Shown: positions 53,098 to 64,000, counted from the stretch's first letter. The stretch is 64,000 nucleotides of DNA from Niebla homalea (GCA_019925105.1 JAHGAU010000014.1:496001-560000), one strand, 5' to 3'. Translations and numbers: made by a program. The notes: a model not told the origin generated them from the sequence alone.

Positions 53098-55876
53098 TTA
53101 ATCAAGCCTGCCAGTAACTTCAATACAGTCTTGCGAGTTCTTTCCAATCCTCCCAATCAGGAGCTTCATCTGATATCTCAGGCGTTTCTGATACCACCAA
53201 CCGAGGAAAGAAACAAGGCCGAGGAAAGTGACCGCTGCAGCTCCTAGGGACGTCCAGGTACGTCGCGCGTAGTGGATGTCCTCCGCGGTATTGGTGCTGA
53301 CGTTGAAGAAAGCCTCTCCAGGATTATGCCACTTACTAATGGGGATTGAGCAGAGACAATTGCGGAAAACTCCCATGATCTGCATCATTGTACCTCCAAT
53401 AGTGATGAAGGTTGACATAAAACCTGCGATGATCGCAACTGTGTACCAGGCACGAGAGCGCCAGGCCGGTTTCTGACCGTCTTGCTTGAATGGAGACTGT
53501 GTACACTGAGTCTGCGGGAGGCCATTCTTGTCCACATGACTTGAAGCAATATCGATGATCCAAAGTGAAATGAGCACAAGCTGGCAAAGCATATAGATCA
53601 TTACAGTCATCGAGCGGCAGCCTAGTAAATGATTAGACAAGGCTTGCAAGCAGTTCATAACCCCAGGTTCAAGGCTCCTTGTGGTTGAGGAAAGACGTAC
53701 CTAACCCAACAAAAGGTGTGTAAAATGCGGTCAGGAACGCCAACAACGACGGTATGAGTATCATACAATAGCCGAGGAAGCCTATCCAGCACCAATCGCC
53801 TAATGACATATGCAGTGCTCTCGGATGAAAGTCTGCAGTGGGAACAGTGTCGCGTTTTCCGTAACGATCCTTCCAAATATGGTCCAGTCTTTTGGCCCAG
53901 AATCGTTTGCTGCGCCCTCGATTCCAGATCCACGCAGGGCGATATCTCGAGTCGAACACGAACGTAACAAAAGGTTGTATCCGCCGCTCATTGGGCATAA
54001 TGACTTCCTCTTCTGGCACCGGTTCGCCTAGGATCCCTTCCAAGGTGTTTGGGTTGTTGCCGGCCAGAAGCAGACCGCTAATGATGGAGATGTGGGGGAC
54101 AGTCATCCACCACAGACCGAACGCTATCTTCATGTCAGCTCTTGTGAATACCGCGCCTTGCATGAGCTGTTTTACCTAAGGCATGGCTCACGTTGTTATC
54201 ACCAAGATGAGTATAGTTGTCCACCAGGGTGTACAGAAATGAACCGCAGAAGAAGATAATTGGAGCTCCAACGGTAACACCAAATGAGTACTGAGCTGCC
54301 AGCATTGTTCGTAATTGCGTTTTGATTTTTTCGACATCTTCGGATGAACACTCAATGCCGATATCAATGGGAGTCGTATCAATGGGAGTCATCTCAATTC
54401 CCAAGTCATGATTATCTTCTTCTTCTTCACCAAATCTGGTCCTTGGCTTGTACTGTGCTGGCAGCGTTGCTTGTAATTGCGTTTTGACTCGCGCAACGTC
54501 CTCGGATGAGGCCTTCATTTTCACGTAATTGGTTGTCGCTCCGGCATTCAGTTCGTCATGATCATATTTTCTGACATATCTGACACGGTTTCTGAGCTGA
54601 TGTAGGAGGCCACCGTCCCTGAAGGAAGGAGTAAATCAGCTGGACGATAGCCAACATAGGCGTAGAAAAGAGCTCCGTGGGAATATCAAAATGTCACGTA
54701 AATTGATGGCTTACCCGAGAAAGAAAAATGCCAGAGGAACACACAAAGGCTTACCGGTCTATGTGGCTCCACGCGGTATCGTCCTGACCACTAGGGTCGT
54801 GCATCATGTCAAGATTGCCAACCAAGATGACCAATAGCAGATGCGCGCGCTGTGCAACCGAGAGGCGATTGTTCCTCATCTTTTCATCTAAATACGCCAG
54901 CAATCGGCTGTCAAGGACGGCCTCGTAGATGCCGCTTAACAAGATCGGACCAGCGAGTGCAAAAATGGTGACCAGCCATTGTATTGTGTCAATTGTTGCA
55001 ATCAACGCGGCCGCCGGTACCATGACCACGACACGGATCGCAGAGGCAATTGCGCCTAGTGGGACGTCGAAGAGCGAGTCTGGTATGTTGAGTTTGCGCC
55101 GTCTGGGAATCGCCAGGCAGAAAACGACTGCTGGGATCACAAAGCCGACGAACGGGCTCACCCCTAGGTGAAGCGTGGAGTCAGCATCGCTTTTTCAGGT
55201 GATGCGTGGAGCCAGCATTTTATGATATGATATAATACTTCTGAGACTATGACGAAAATGGGTAAAACGTTTCTGGGATTTACTTACAATCATTGAGTCT
55301 TGAATTTTTGGAAATTTGCCATCCTCCTAGGGCACAGTGCTTGTCAGTGCCTCTCGTTGCTTGTATGATCAAGGCCGCGCAGTCAATCGCCCTTGTGCTA
55401 GAATAACCGTGACATGAACAGCTGCATCTCAGTCACCGCGGATGATGGAAGAAAAGCGAGCGTCTCATTTGCGACCCACCTTTACATCGATCGCGACAAT
55501 ATCGATAGCTGATTCTGACCAGCGGAGCACCTTGATCACCACCTCCTTGGAAACTTGCTCCACATGGGAATTGGCCATTCCTGAGCCTGTCCACATTAGT
55601 TGTGCCGACGATGATCGAGTGCGTGACGTTATTTAGAGTGAGCACTCCATCGATGATGCGTAAGGAGTCATAGACCGCGAGCCTACAGCAATGATCGAGA
55701 TTCTGTCCCCCAAGACTGAACGGGAGCGGAGATTGCGCCTTGCTCGTAAGGCCGGATAGCTGTGGGAACGCATCTTCGACTGTTAGATTTGAAGCGTTGG
55801 CTATCAAGCCTTCTCCATGGATGAAAGAAATCAAAAGGGCGCCCACGAGCCACATTAGCCACACTGTGAGATGCAT
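53098..55876 (-). CDS. Polytopic membrane protein with secreted N-terminal domain, unknown function
   Basis: Exons 55876-55480, 55163-54755, 54618-54192, 54127-53701 and 53621-53098 keep frame and give 727 residues (an earlier Met at 55915 adds 13). It starts with a signal peptide (MHLTVWLMWLVGALLISFIH), then an extracellular domain with cysteines (HCCRLAVYDS, FPCGAS, YCRDRCKG). At least seven membrane spans follow (VGFVIPAVVFCLAI, AIRVVVMVPAAALIATI, VTIFALAGPILLSGIY, then GVTVGAPIIFFCGSFLY, WWMTVPHISIISGLLLAGN, WCWIGFLGYCMILIPSLLAF, and two more near the end). The LLLAGNNPNTLEG motif recurs in a widespread, uncharacterised ascomycete family. It could be a receptor or transporter; no catalytic motif is visible. 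Confidence 0.8.
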
Positions 55877-56314
55877 TGGTAAGACAAGGTAGCAAGGCTC
55901 AGTCAGAAGAGACACAAATCTGACAGGGGAAGAAGGGAATGGATTGGAGCGGACGAGCTTTTCAAGTTTTAAGGGGAGACATCAGGCCATGATAGTAGAG
56001 GTCGGCTGACTCTCGATGGCAAGGCTGACCTTCAACAGATAAGGGTTTAAGAAAGGGGAACGCTGCCATGTAACAGAGCCTAATAATAGCAGAGATGTCA
56101 GCCTGATTGAGATGAACCTCAGAAAAAACCTCTTCTTGTATGATAGGTTTGCTGAAATCAGATGCATTATGAGGCAGTTGTAGCGGCGCAGCAGAAAGGC
56201 CCACGATTACTCACGATAACAACAGAATTCTTTGCCAAGCATCCGGCTCACTTAAGTCATGGCGCATGTAGATGAAGCCCAGATGCCATCCAAATATTCC
56301 AGGGTATCATACTA

Positions 56315-57212
56315 TCATTCGTCGAAGCTGATCCGCTTTCCATGCAGGACATACGCACCAAGTAGACGAAACACAGACCATCCCATATATGCCCCGACTA
56401 CTATCGTCACCGGCCATTTTTGCCACTCGCGATCCCAATCAAGGGGTATCGGTATCGCTCCAAGCCACGCTCCAACCTGGAAAGACTCATATCAGCCCAC
56501 ATGACTCGCTTTATGGAAAAGTTGCCCTACTATTGCTCCAACTATGCCACCCCAAACCTCATCAAAAGGTAGCGCTGCTGCAGAGATTTCCCTCCAAATC
56601 CTTGCGTTGACCCCATAGACGTAGAAGAGAGGCACAACGCCCAGTAGTGCCACATGTGTTGCGCAAAGTACATTATGCCAGAAATGCGTCAAGAATGGGG
56701 CGCCAAATAGGATCAATATGATAGTGAGCAGAGGAACAGCGAGTGTAGCCGTGAGGAAGATGGAGAAGGCAGCGGTCTGGTTGCACACCAAGTCAGCTTG
56801 AGCTTACGATACCCAACCGATGAGGAGACGAAGGGTGGTCCATCAAGCTTACTGTGATCTTTGAAACGAGAGTTGGAGGGGCCTTGGCGAATTGGACGCG
56901 CTTTCTTTTCGGTGTCTTAGAAGATGTAGATTGGGGAGTCGAGCTTCCACTGGAAGGAGGGAGGCAGATGACGCAGTATGTTCCCTGCAGCAACGATAGA
57001 GGAACGGCCGCTGTCAAGAGCTCGGTAACGGGATCGCTGACAAGGTGTGGAAAGAAGAAGTAGAGACACAATAGGACGATGGCAGGGTGGACATGGGTGT
57101 AGAGCCGAGCTGAATCGGTGGGAAGGACGTTGATCGTGCGAGATGTGGGTTCAATCCGGGGGGTTCTACCCTGCGAGGATGAAGGCGGCCCCTCCGCTGC
57201 GGTCTCTGTCAT
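56315..57212 (-). CDS. GPI11: GPI-anchor synthesis protein Gpi11/PIG-F
   Basis: Exons 57212-56853, 56776-56531 and 56476-56315 keep frame and give 255 residues. Several membrane spans ([36 protein letters not shown], then [20 protein letters not shown]) precede the signature region [30 protein letters not shown]-like sequence ([16 protein letters not shown]) and, across the last intron, [20 protein letters not shown], then [12 protein letters not shown]. These motifs are diagnostic of PIG-F/Gpi11, the ER membrane partner of Gpi13/PIG-O and Gpi7 in adding ethanolamine phosphate to GPI. I chose the Met of MTETAAEG. An upstream in-frame Met (57299) with another hydrophobic stretch is possible but atypical. 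Confidence 0.93.
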
Positions 57213-57899
57213 CGTTCTGTAGCCATTGATGCCAAAGTAAAGAAAAGTAATCTTGAGCAAAAGGCCGGTGACCGTAAGGCGAACGAGTCGAACTGTCAAA
57301 GCGATCTAGGACCAAGCGAGACTAGTGCCTACATCTCAATAGATCACATCACTTTGCCACGTGCTTAGCGTGTATGATACCTTGAACGAAAGTGAATTCA
57401 AGGTAGAAATTATTGAGCTTTCATTTACTTCGACGTCATAGAACTGATTACGACCAAAGCTTCCAATTCCATCGAAGTAAATGAGCTTAGCTTTCCTCGG
57501 TTTGAAAAGCACTATCGAGAGGCATCAAAGCCATTGCTTCCACGTCGGCACATGCCCATCCCTTGTGATAACACATCTTTCGAGTAATCCATCTAGCACG
57601 ATCAGACACATGCTGTTTTTGCTGACGAGCTCCGTTGCATGTTCCATGATTTAGGTTTTCAGCCACTCCACAGCTGGTACGTGTCTGCTCGACAAAATTT
57701 ACGCTTTACGTCAAAAATCACGAATGCATTTGGGGGTTCTCCGAGCTGTGCACAAGCAATATCTCACTTCGTCATTTAACCTGTTGGACGCTTCTATGTG
57801 TAGTGTCCTCATAAATTGTAATTCGTTTTGGACTGCTGAAAGATGCAAAATGAGACTGGTCATCTCAAGCAAAAGTCTTTGGCGAGAGCTGAAGGTCTG
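57213..57899. other. Intergenic, nothing recognised
   Basis: This is the promoter region of GPI11 (minus) up to the SET pseudogene (plus). No gene was recognised. Confidence 0.35.
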
Positions 57900-57917
57900 G
57901 TAATGGCCCTAGATATG

Positions 57918-58435
57918 TCCAAAGGTGTGCTTGAGTTCATGCCGAAATACATACAACTTGCTGATGCAGGTTTAGCACGCCGAGGTGTATTCGCAACGTA
58001 GCGTTATACACAAGGGACTGTTTTTGAAATCCAGTCCTAATTCTACCCCTGAAGAACGTACAGCCTGCGCATTCTACAATAACTTATCATTATACCTAGT
58101 AAGCACCCCAGGAAAATGCTTTCTGCCGACGGTATCGACTGAGCAAAGGCAGCAAATGGCCAATCCAGTCTGATGTAACAGGAAAGATGGTGCAGTCTCA
58201 GGCACTCGCCCTTGGACTTGGCTCACTATTCAATCACTCGATAGGTGGACAGACTGGGGGATTTGAGCGAGATCTCGATGTGCAATGCATCACATATACA
58301 GCCCTGAAAGACATCACGCCTGGCAAAGAGCTGTGCATTGACTACGGCTGGTTCCAAGATGTGGACGGAGACGCGGACCAGCACCAAAGGGAGGACACCA
58401 ATAGCCTTAATAATATCCACCGCAACCTATATTAA
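57918..58435 (+). pseudogene. SET-domain methyltransferase pseudogene
   Basis: Recognisable SET-domain pieces appear in order but not in one frame. KGVLEFMPKYIQLADAGLAR, then RRGVFAT, stops at a TAG where the family continues in frame. The following RYTQGTVFEIQS stops again, and the expected LILPLKNVQPAHSTITYHYT is in a different frame. The C-terminal half (58187-58435) is open: QALALGLGSLFNHSIGGQTG, DLDVQCITYTALKDITPGKE and LCIDYGWF, with the cofactor-binding NHS and the catalytic Tyr. No set of GT-AG introns I could find restores one frame through the 5' half. Small fungal SET proteins with GLGSLFNHS have an intact domain of about 150 residues. The 3' half could still be translated from a later Met. 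Confidence 0.7.
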
Positions 58436-58962
58436 TCGTAATATACCAGACGTCAATTGCAATGCATGCCCATGTCAGCACCCATCGGAGCGATATCCGA
58501 TGAATGATTGATCGACATGGACCACCTTCACTTCTCCATATCTAGCATCGATATTCACTTTCTTCTATGGGGTTCCACGACTTCTAGCGCCTGGAAAGCC
58601 CCTGCATAGACGCCGCGTGCTCGTGCGTGGTCATTTGCCGGCCACCCGAAAGATCGAACCCGATTTGGGAGGTTCCAGGCTAGTATTCGGCCCTTATCCC
58701 CTTAGACCTTGGCTGCAGCTTATCACGCGGTGTCATGGAGAACACGGATACAGTAGTACCCTGCTTCTTAGGCACCTGATAACACCACTGCCTTTACACT
58801 TTGTCTTTGATTCCCTGATCTCGTGATACTTGACACATATTTCCTTGAAAATACGATATTTGGCTTTATCAGAACCATTTACAACTCGTTCTCCCCTTCT
58901 TTCTCCTTGCCACCATTTTAGCAATCTTCCAGAACCAACCTGAACGAATCTAGCTCGATACC
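58436..58962. promoter_or_regulatory. Upstream region of the UBL-AN1 gene
   Basis: Intergenic, pyrimidine-rich close to the start codon of the next gene (around 58890-58915). No gene was recognised. Confidence 0.4.
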
Positions 58963-59566
58963 ATGCGTTCATTTCGATCATCTTCAAACGCCTCTGCAAG
59001 CTCGTCCGAAGAATCTGAAAACCAGCAGATATTTGTCAAGCTTCCATCGGGCGAAAGTACGTCTGCAGCCAATCTATCCAACAGGCCCATGCTAATCTCG
59101 CCCAGCATTACCACTCCTCCTCCCAACGGACACATCCATACCAACCCTCCTGCACCTTCTCTCGCTCCGCATATCCGCACCACTGTCCTCTCTCCGCCTT
59201 ACCCACGCTAGCAAACACCTCACCTCGCCCACCTCCTCTTCCCCATCGAACCCTCTCCACCAGACCTCATCGTCACCAACACTCCAGACCCTTTGCATTC
59301 CCTCTAACGCGACGCTTCACCTAACCCTCCCCATCCTTGGCGGCATGCCCCCGCCAAAGAAGCAACGCTGTACCTTCAAGGATTGCAAGGACGCGGCCCA
59401 GCGGATCGTGGGGGACTGCTCGTTCTGTGAAGGACACTACTGCGGCAAGCATCGGATGCTGGAGGATCATCTCTGCAAGGGTCTGGAGGACTGCAAGGCC
59501 GAGGGGAGGGAGAGGAACAAGAATACTCTGGAGGGGGAGAGGACGAAGGCGATTAGGGGGGTGTGA
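58963..59566 (+). CDS. Ubiquitin-like/AN1 zinc-finger fusion protein
   Basis: Exons 58963-59056 and 59106-59566, with a 49-nt intron (donor GTACGT, acceptor CGCCCAG), give 184 residues. After a Ser-rich start, residues 21-111 read like a diverged ubiquitin fold: QQIFVKLPSGETLPLLL, then TLLHLLSLRISAPLSSLRLT, and the last strand TLHLTLPILGG. Directly after this GG comes the AN1 domain, MPPPKKQRCTFKDCKDAAQR with CSFCEGHYCGKHRMLEDHLC: eight Cys/His zinc ligands in the AN1 spacing. It ends ERTKAIRGV. UBL-AN1 fusions are known (ZFAND4-like in animals), and ubiquitin-like proteins ending LGG can be cut there. Whether cleavage occurs is unknown. Role in the ubiquitin/proteasome or stress response is inferred from the domains. 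Confidence 0.88.
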
Positions 59567-59997
59567 ACGGCCTGGACGGTCGCCACGAGGGTGAATAAGA
59601 TGTCGCATCACAGGTGAACGGCTAGATGTTAGACCTGGTGGCGTTCTGACCGCGATGCAAAACAGCGAGCGCTGATGCATGTACTATTCAATGGTCCGTT
59701 TTGGAAAATAGAAACGATATCAACTTTTCATTCACTGTCTTATTAGATCGATTCACTCTTTCATTCACTGCTCGTTAAAAGATCGGGAGTTATTCGCTTA
59801 TCTCATTCACTCATGTTCTGAAACATGCAAGCTGAATTGAGACTTTCATTCACTGCTGTTCGACCGTTTCATCATAGTCTATGTACATGAATCTGTTGTT
59901 TCTAATTTGTTGCCAAGAAGATTGAAAGCCACAATCCAAGTTCTAGCAATTCAAAACCGTTCATTCGATATCAAGAACAAGTAACATCCATGGCCCA
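59567..59997. other. Convergent 3' region with repeated TTTCATTCACTG motif
   Basis: This lies between the 3' ends of the UBL-AN1 gene (plus) and the GDPD gene (minus). The 12-mer TTTCATTCACTG occurs three times (about 59726, 59759 and 59844), with near-copies TCTCATTCACT (about 59801) and GATTCACTC (about 59749). This is the only feature seen. Confidence 0.7.
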
Positions 59998-61222
59998 TCA
60001 CCTCCCTGCCGCATCCCCAGCAGGCTTCGGCAACTCCAACGACCGCCTCCGTATCTCCCCCAACCTCCTCCTCTGCTCTACACTCAGCCCTCTATGCTTC
60101 GCAAACAGATACAACGTCATCAAGACCGTCAACATGTTGAAAATCGCGACCACGCTCCACTGCCTCCCACTCACGCTGACATCCCTCTTTCCTTGCTCCC
60201 AATCCTTCCGGACCCGCAAGAACAGCTCCGGGTTATCGGTGATGACACCGTCGAGCCCGGCCTTGATACTCCATCGCATCATCCCTTCCTCATTGACCGT
60301 CCAATCATATATCGGTCTGCCCCTCGCGCGCGCCTCGCGCATGAATACATGGCCGATGTGTGGGGTCATGAGGCTTTGTTGTAGGATGTTGAAGGAGACG
60401 TGTGGGTACTTGAAGAAGCGGCGCGCGAAGGGGACGGAGAAGCCGATGTGGGTGACGGGGAAGTTGGGGAGGTGTTGGGCGCAGTGGGGAAGGAATTTTT
60501 CGAGCCAGATGCCGAGGAGGATGCGGGACGACCAGGGGGCAGAAGAGTGGGGAGATGTGGAGTGGATGGTCGAGGCGATGAGGCGGAGGATGGTGGAGGG
60601 GTTGTTGTCGTGCTTGATGTCGAGAAGCACCCAGATGTGTTCGTGGCTGGGTTCGGCGAGGTATTGTAGGAGGTCGCGGAGGCGCGGCATGGCTTCGTGG
60701 GGAGCCTCTAGTGTTCTTTGCTTCTTCACATCTTCCCAATTACAGTCTTTGATTGCTCTGTTGTCACCGAAGCATCTCTTCATGGTTGAGTCCTTGAGAT
60801 ATTGTCAGCCATTCCTTGTCAGATGGGAAGATGAGGAAGACTCACATGGCACAAGACGACTACGTCGTCTTTAGTGAGATGTATGTCTGTCTCTATCGCG
60901 TCGGTGCCGACTTCCACTGCGCCTTGGAAAGCGCCCATTGTGTTTTCTGGGTGATGGGCTTTATATCCACGGTGGGCAATAGTCTGAGGTAGCGTGGCTT
61001 CACTGCGTCGTTTCTTTGCGAATGTCCATGGCGCTGTCCAAGGGATGTTAGCGAGGGCAGTAAGGAATGTTGGCGGCTGCCCTCACGTAAGGATTTCAGC
61101 GTCGCGGGAGCCAGGGGCGACTCTTCACCATCTGAGCTATTCATTTCTTCCTTTGTGCAATTCAGTGGTCTATATGTGCCCTTGCCTGCTTCTATATCAT
61201 TCATTTGCGTATGAAAGGACAT
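59998..61222 (-). CDS. Glycerophosphodiester phosphodiesterase (GDPD), membrane-anchored, Pgc1-like
   Basis: Exons 61222-61087, 61033-60846 and 60792-59998 keep frame and give 372 residues. The GDPD domain begins LPQTIAHRGYKAHHPENTMG, then VGTDAIETDIHLTKDDVVVL with CHDSTMKRC across an intron. These carry the catalytic HRG...EN, E-D and H-D residues of the family. Later motifs are WVLLDIKHDN and KAGLDGVITDNPEL. A C-terminal membrane span follows (WSVVAIFNMLTVLMTLYLFA) and a basic tail. A TIM-barrel GDPD with a C-terminal anchor resembles yeast Pgc1, which degrades phosphatidylglycerol. The substrate here is inferred. The start could instead be a Met at 61204 or 61144; the family does not settle it. 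Confidence 0.9.
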
Positions 61223-62598
61223 CAGTCGTGATTTTGCAAAGAAAGCGCTGAGACACCAGAAAAGAGGGGCGAAAAGATGTACCGCTGTATGCAGAGAAGC
61301 GGTAGGACAACCAAAATACAAATCAAAGAACGGCAAGCGTGAATGTCGAACTCAATGCACCTTATCGAGGGAGAATATCAAATTATCAACATGGCGGCCA
61401 AAGATCGGAGAGCAAAATTAGGCTGCTGCAGCTGCAGGATTCCTGCAGCACAGCGGGGCAATTTTTGGCTTCGAACTCGTGGGTGGCCTCAAGTTAGGAT
61501 AAGCGTACATTCATCCACGTCCTGAACAAGAAGGTGGGTAAATGGGCATCTTGAAACTGAATAGTCTGTGCGTCGGAACGCGTGCGCCCTGACACTTCGA
61601 GTAAGAGCGTGGTAGATCTATTTCCTGAACTGTCAGTGACAACTGACAAACTCCCCCGCCAGCGACGCATCGGACCCACTATTGATCATCGATATCTGAG
61701 ACCCACTACCTTAGTATCGACAGATTCGACACATTGATGCCCCCTCCCATGGGCATATTCGCCTCCGAATTCAGCCATCTGAAGTTGGGGCTATTTATTA
61801 AATGTAGGCATGCGGCCGCAAAACAAGCCTCTATTAAGAAGGACCTTGTATACCAAAATGGCCTAGAGGTCTTTTCCCACTTTCGTCTCACTGGTCGCAC
61901 GGCCTTCACTGGCTTGTTTCCAATTTGAGCAAGCTACAGCTTCTAAAACAATTCTGAATGCAAGATGCCAAAAGTGCTTGGCCTGTGATCAACATCCGAA
62001 AGAATCCTTGGAGCGGTTGAGCTGGGCCCATGAAACGATGGGTGTAAGTAAGCGAGCCATGAGCAGTAGTCCCATGATGATACTGTGAACATCTTGGGAA
62101 CAAAAGGTAGTCAATGATAGACCTGTCAAGCATGAATGATAATTTGTAACCGAAGAAGTAGGAAGCATGGCAAGTCACAAGAAAGAATCAAGTTCACGGT
62201 GTACAATAACGTGGATAGAGCAGGCTGACAGCGGGTGCGGGGACCCAAGTGGTCGATGTAATGTTCTGGGCGTTGCAAACGCTCTCAAGTGATACATACA
62301 GCAAGGAGGATGCACTTCATCGGAAGGTTGATCATATGAATTGCAGTGAACTTCATCCGTAGCTCCCAGCCGTCTTACACGTCCGTAATCCTCCACTTTG
62401 TGTAGGCAAGGATGTACGGGTCGAGCGCTCATGCTTCTCGTCGTCGGTGTGATTCTTGTCCTACTTATAGTCGTCAAGTGGAAGCGAGGATTGCACAGCT
62501 GTGCATGGTCGAAGCCCTGTCCTGGTATCGCTTGTTCAATCTATTGCGGTACGGGAGGCGCCCGGAAGTGGACCTTGAATGCTGCACCTGGAGTCGTT
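61223..62598. other. Gene-poor stretch, nothing recognised
   Basis: About 1.4 kb between the start of the GDPD gene and the 3' end of TIM9, both minus strand. Short frames on either strand have no family resemblance. A short CTGCAG-rich inverted sequence (around 61424-61449) is noted but not interpreted. Confidence 0.35.
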
Positions 62599-63024
62599 TT
62601 AAAACTTTCCTTGCATTTGTCCTGACTGCATCATGGCAGCATTGTTCTCTTGAAAGCGTTGACCCAACCGTTCCTGGCTCTTGAGATACTTGTCGACACA
62701 CCTCATCGTACAAGTCTCCTCTTTTGATGTGACAGACTTGGTGGTGAAGTCACCTACACAGTCGTCGAAACACCGCTGAACTAGTCTGGAGTACATCTGA
62801 AGATCGAGGCTTTAGCAGTGTTCTTCTTGGAGCGACTTCATCAGATCTGTAAAGAGTTGTCGACGTTTGCGAATGACGTACGGTCATCATCTCCTTCACT
62901 TGCTTCTTCTCCATCCTCCCTTGCAACTCGCGCTGTTCTGATGCATTGAGCCTATACACACATATTAGCCGATCGATCGTTGTTTAGGAGCCTTTTGCGA
63001 TCGTGCGCAGTCGCACCCATCCAT
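62599..63024 (-). CDS. TIM9: Mitochondrial import chaperone Tim9
   Basis: Exons 63024-63017 (8 nt), 62951-62882 and 62796-62599 keep frame and give 91 residues, the normal size. The spliced start [40 protein letters not shown] and [20 protein letters not shown] contain the twin CX3C motifs (CFDDC and CTMRC) of small Tims. It ends with [13 protein letters not shown], typical of Tim9. Tim9 forms a hexamer with Tim10 in the intermembrane space that carries carrier proteins to the inner membrane. The first coding exon has only two codons and two bases; without it the protein would lack its normal MDGLN start. Confidence 0.95.
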
Positions 63025-64000
63025 CCTGATTACTTGGAAATGATGAATTTTGTATCCTGGATTTTCGCAATAGATTGTAAAGATGAACGCCTCCAGAAAG
63101 CTTTGATCGTTGTCGCTGGAACAGAGATTTCTGACGCCGATGAATGTCCAGAATAGAAGCTCTCTAAAAATAAGATTGCGGCCAGAACGCCAAAAAGCGC
63201 GGAAGGCTGAAATTGAGCATTCCTCCCCCCCGATTGCCCCAAAGCCCAAGGGCCCCACAAAGGCTTTCTTTTGCGTCGCTTTCTCACTCCTTACTCTCTC
63301 TCTCTCTCTCGTTTACACTGCATCATCCAGGCATCTCTTTAAATCTGCTTCCAAGCTCATTGAAAGCTCCTGCGACATAGACAAGAGCGCATTTGTCGCA
63401 ACATTGATTTGCAGGCAGCTGCCATGGCATTCTAGCCCGTTGTGTCCTAGCTCTCCAGCTACTGCCATCTGCCCTTCGTATCATAGCTCACCAAAGTCAG
63501 GTGCTGAGCATTTCAGCGACAATTGCGATACAGGGACCCCGCTTGCATTGAGCTGGAGCTCAGCTTGATCATACTCTAATAGACTTGTCGATCAGGAATG
63601 TCGTCTGCGCCAGTCCGTGATTAGCCTTCGGTCAAGCTTTGGCGCGGCGCAGTCCTCCAGTCACACTCGTGTCTGTCGGGCACATTCTATACTTGGGGTC
63701 TCCTGGTACATCTTCTCACTCAGTACCGAACCTCCGAGCTTCAGCTACATCTACCACGACATCTTCATACACCAAACATCTGGCTTGGACCACCGTCGGC
63801 CCCATCCGGCGCCACGCGACTGGGACACAGTCTAGACCGGTCTCGCGCGCCTTGCTACATCATATACGTTTCAACGACCACCTCTGTTTCTCTGGCCATA
63901 CATTCCAACGAGACCGCCGAAAGGTTTTCAACGCGATCGCCAGTCCCGATAACCCATGCTCATAATTGGCGCTAGAGCTACTTAGAAGCCAGCACTCACA
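63025..64000. promoter_or_regulatory. TIM9 upstream region; possible promoter of a gene beyond the edge
   Basis: This is upstream of TIM9 (minus strand). The plus strand from about 63260 to 63350 is strongly pyrimidine-rich with a (CT) run at about 63292-63309, typical of the promoter or 5' leader of a fungal plus-strand gene that may begin later. The open frames here (for example from 63110) show no family resemblance and I do not call them genes. Confidence 0.4.
63292..63309 (+). repeat. CT dinucleotide microsatellite
   Basis: A run of CT repeats inside a pyrimidine-rich tract. In filamentous fungi such CT tracts are common just upstream of transcription starts. Confidence 0.7.

Noticed and set aside
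60305..60739. Pro/His/Arg-rich frame antisense-shifted within the GDPD gene
   Set aside because: It is an alternative frame of the GDPD coding strand; the GDPD frame has the catalytic motifs and the membrane anchor.
63110..63568. A 152-residue plus-strand frame after TIM9
   Set aside because: It crosses a CT-rich promoter-like tract, has no family resemblance and no supporting context.
1..64000. CRISPR arrays, bacterial operons, ribosome-binding sites, riboswitches
   Set aside because: The introns and gene families are those of a fungal nuclear genome; no such prokaryotic features were seen.

Overview
The window is a gene-dense piece of a filamentous ascomycete (Pezizomycotina) nuclear genome, most likely Dothideomycetes. 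The evidence is short GT-AG introns of about 45-75 bp, Zn2Cys6 regulators, HET, DUF6594 and PNP-domain proteins, and clear orthologues of core fungal genes. The class-level placement is my inference from protein style, not a computed phylogeny. I rebuilt gene models by eye from reading frames and splice signals; most spliced models were checked to keep frame across every junction.

Layout. 1-7.3 kb: the N-terminal part of a DYRK/Pom1-like kinase cut by the left edge (-), a coiled-coil golgin-like protein (+), and a CCCH zinc-finger protein (+). 7.7-12.9 kb: a divergent pair, a LamB/YcsF (PxpA-type) lactam hydrolase and a 1238-residue biotin-dependent urea-carboxylase-type enzyme lacking the amidase half. 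13.7-18.9 kb: decayed remains of a HET gene and a Zn2Cys6 regulator. 19.5-25.7 kb: a proline-rich protein, a CECR5-type HAD hydrolase, and the head-to-head mitochondrial pair QCR8/PHB1.

26-35.6 kb looks like an accessory stretch. It has orphan genes (one with a decayed acidic tail), a secreted protein, a non-coding block with transposon-like inverted repeats, a cysteine-rich single-pass surface protein, a PNP-domain protein resembling the N-terminal module of fungal NLRs, and a DUF6594 membrane protein.

36-49 kb returns to housekeeping: THO1, a YGR210C/YchF-type GTPase with a GC-AG intron and a 10-nt exon, a small mitochondrial protein, a SET-domain lysine methyltransferase, the FacB/Cat8 carbon regulator and the Pho85/PhoA kinase, followed by about 2.4 kb without a recognised gene. 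49.6-64 kb: NPL4 and SEC66 head-to-head, a polytopic membrane protein, GPI11/PIG-F, a SET-domain pseudogene, a ubiquitin-like/AN1 zinc-finger fusion, a GDPD phosphodiesterase and TIM9.

Functional themes: mitochondrial biogenesis (QCR8, PHB1, TIM9), ER translocation, ERAD and GPI anchoring (SEC66, NPL4, GPI11), and nutrient regulation (FacB/Cat8, Pho85). The most interesting pieces are the lactamase/biotin-carboxylase pair, the PNP/DUF6594 accessory region with its neighbouring repeat block, and the unusual exon structures.
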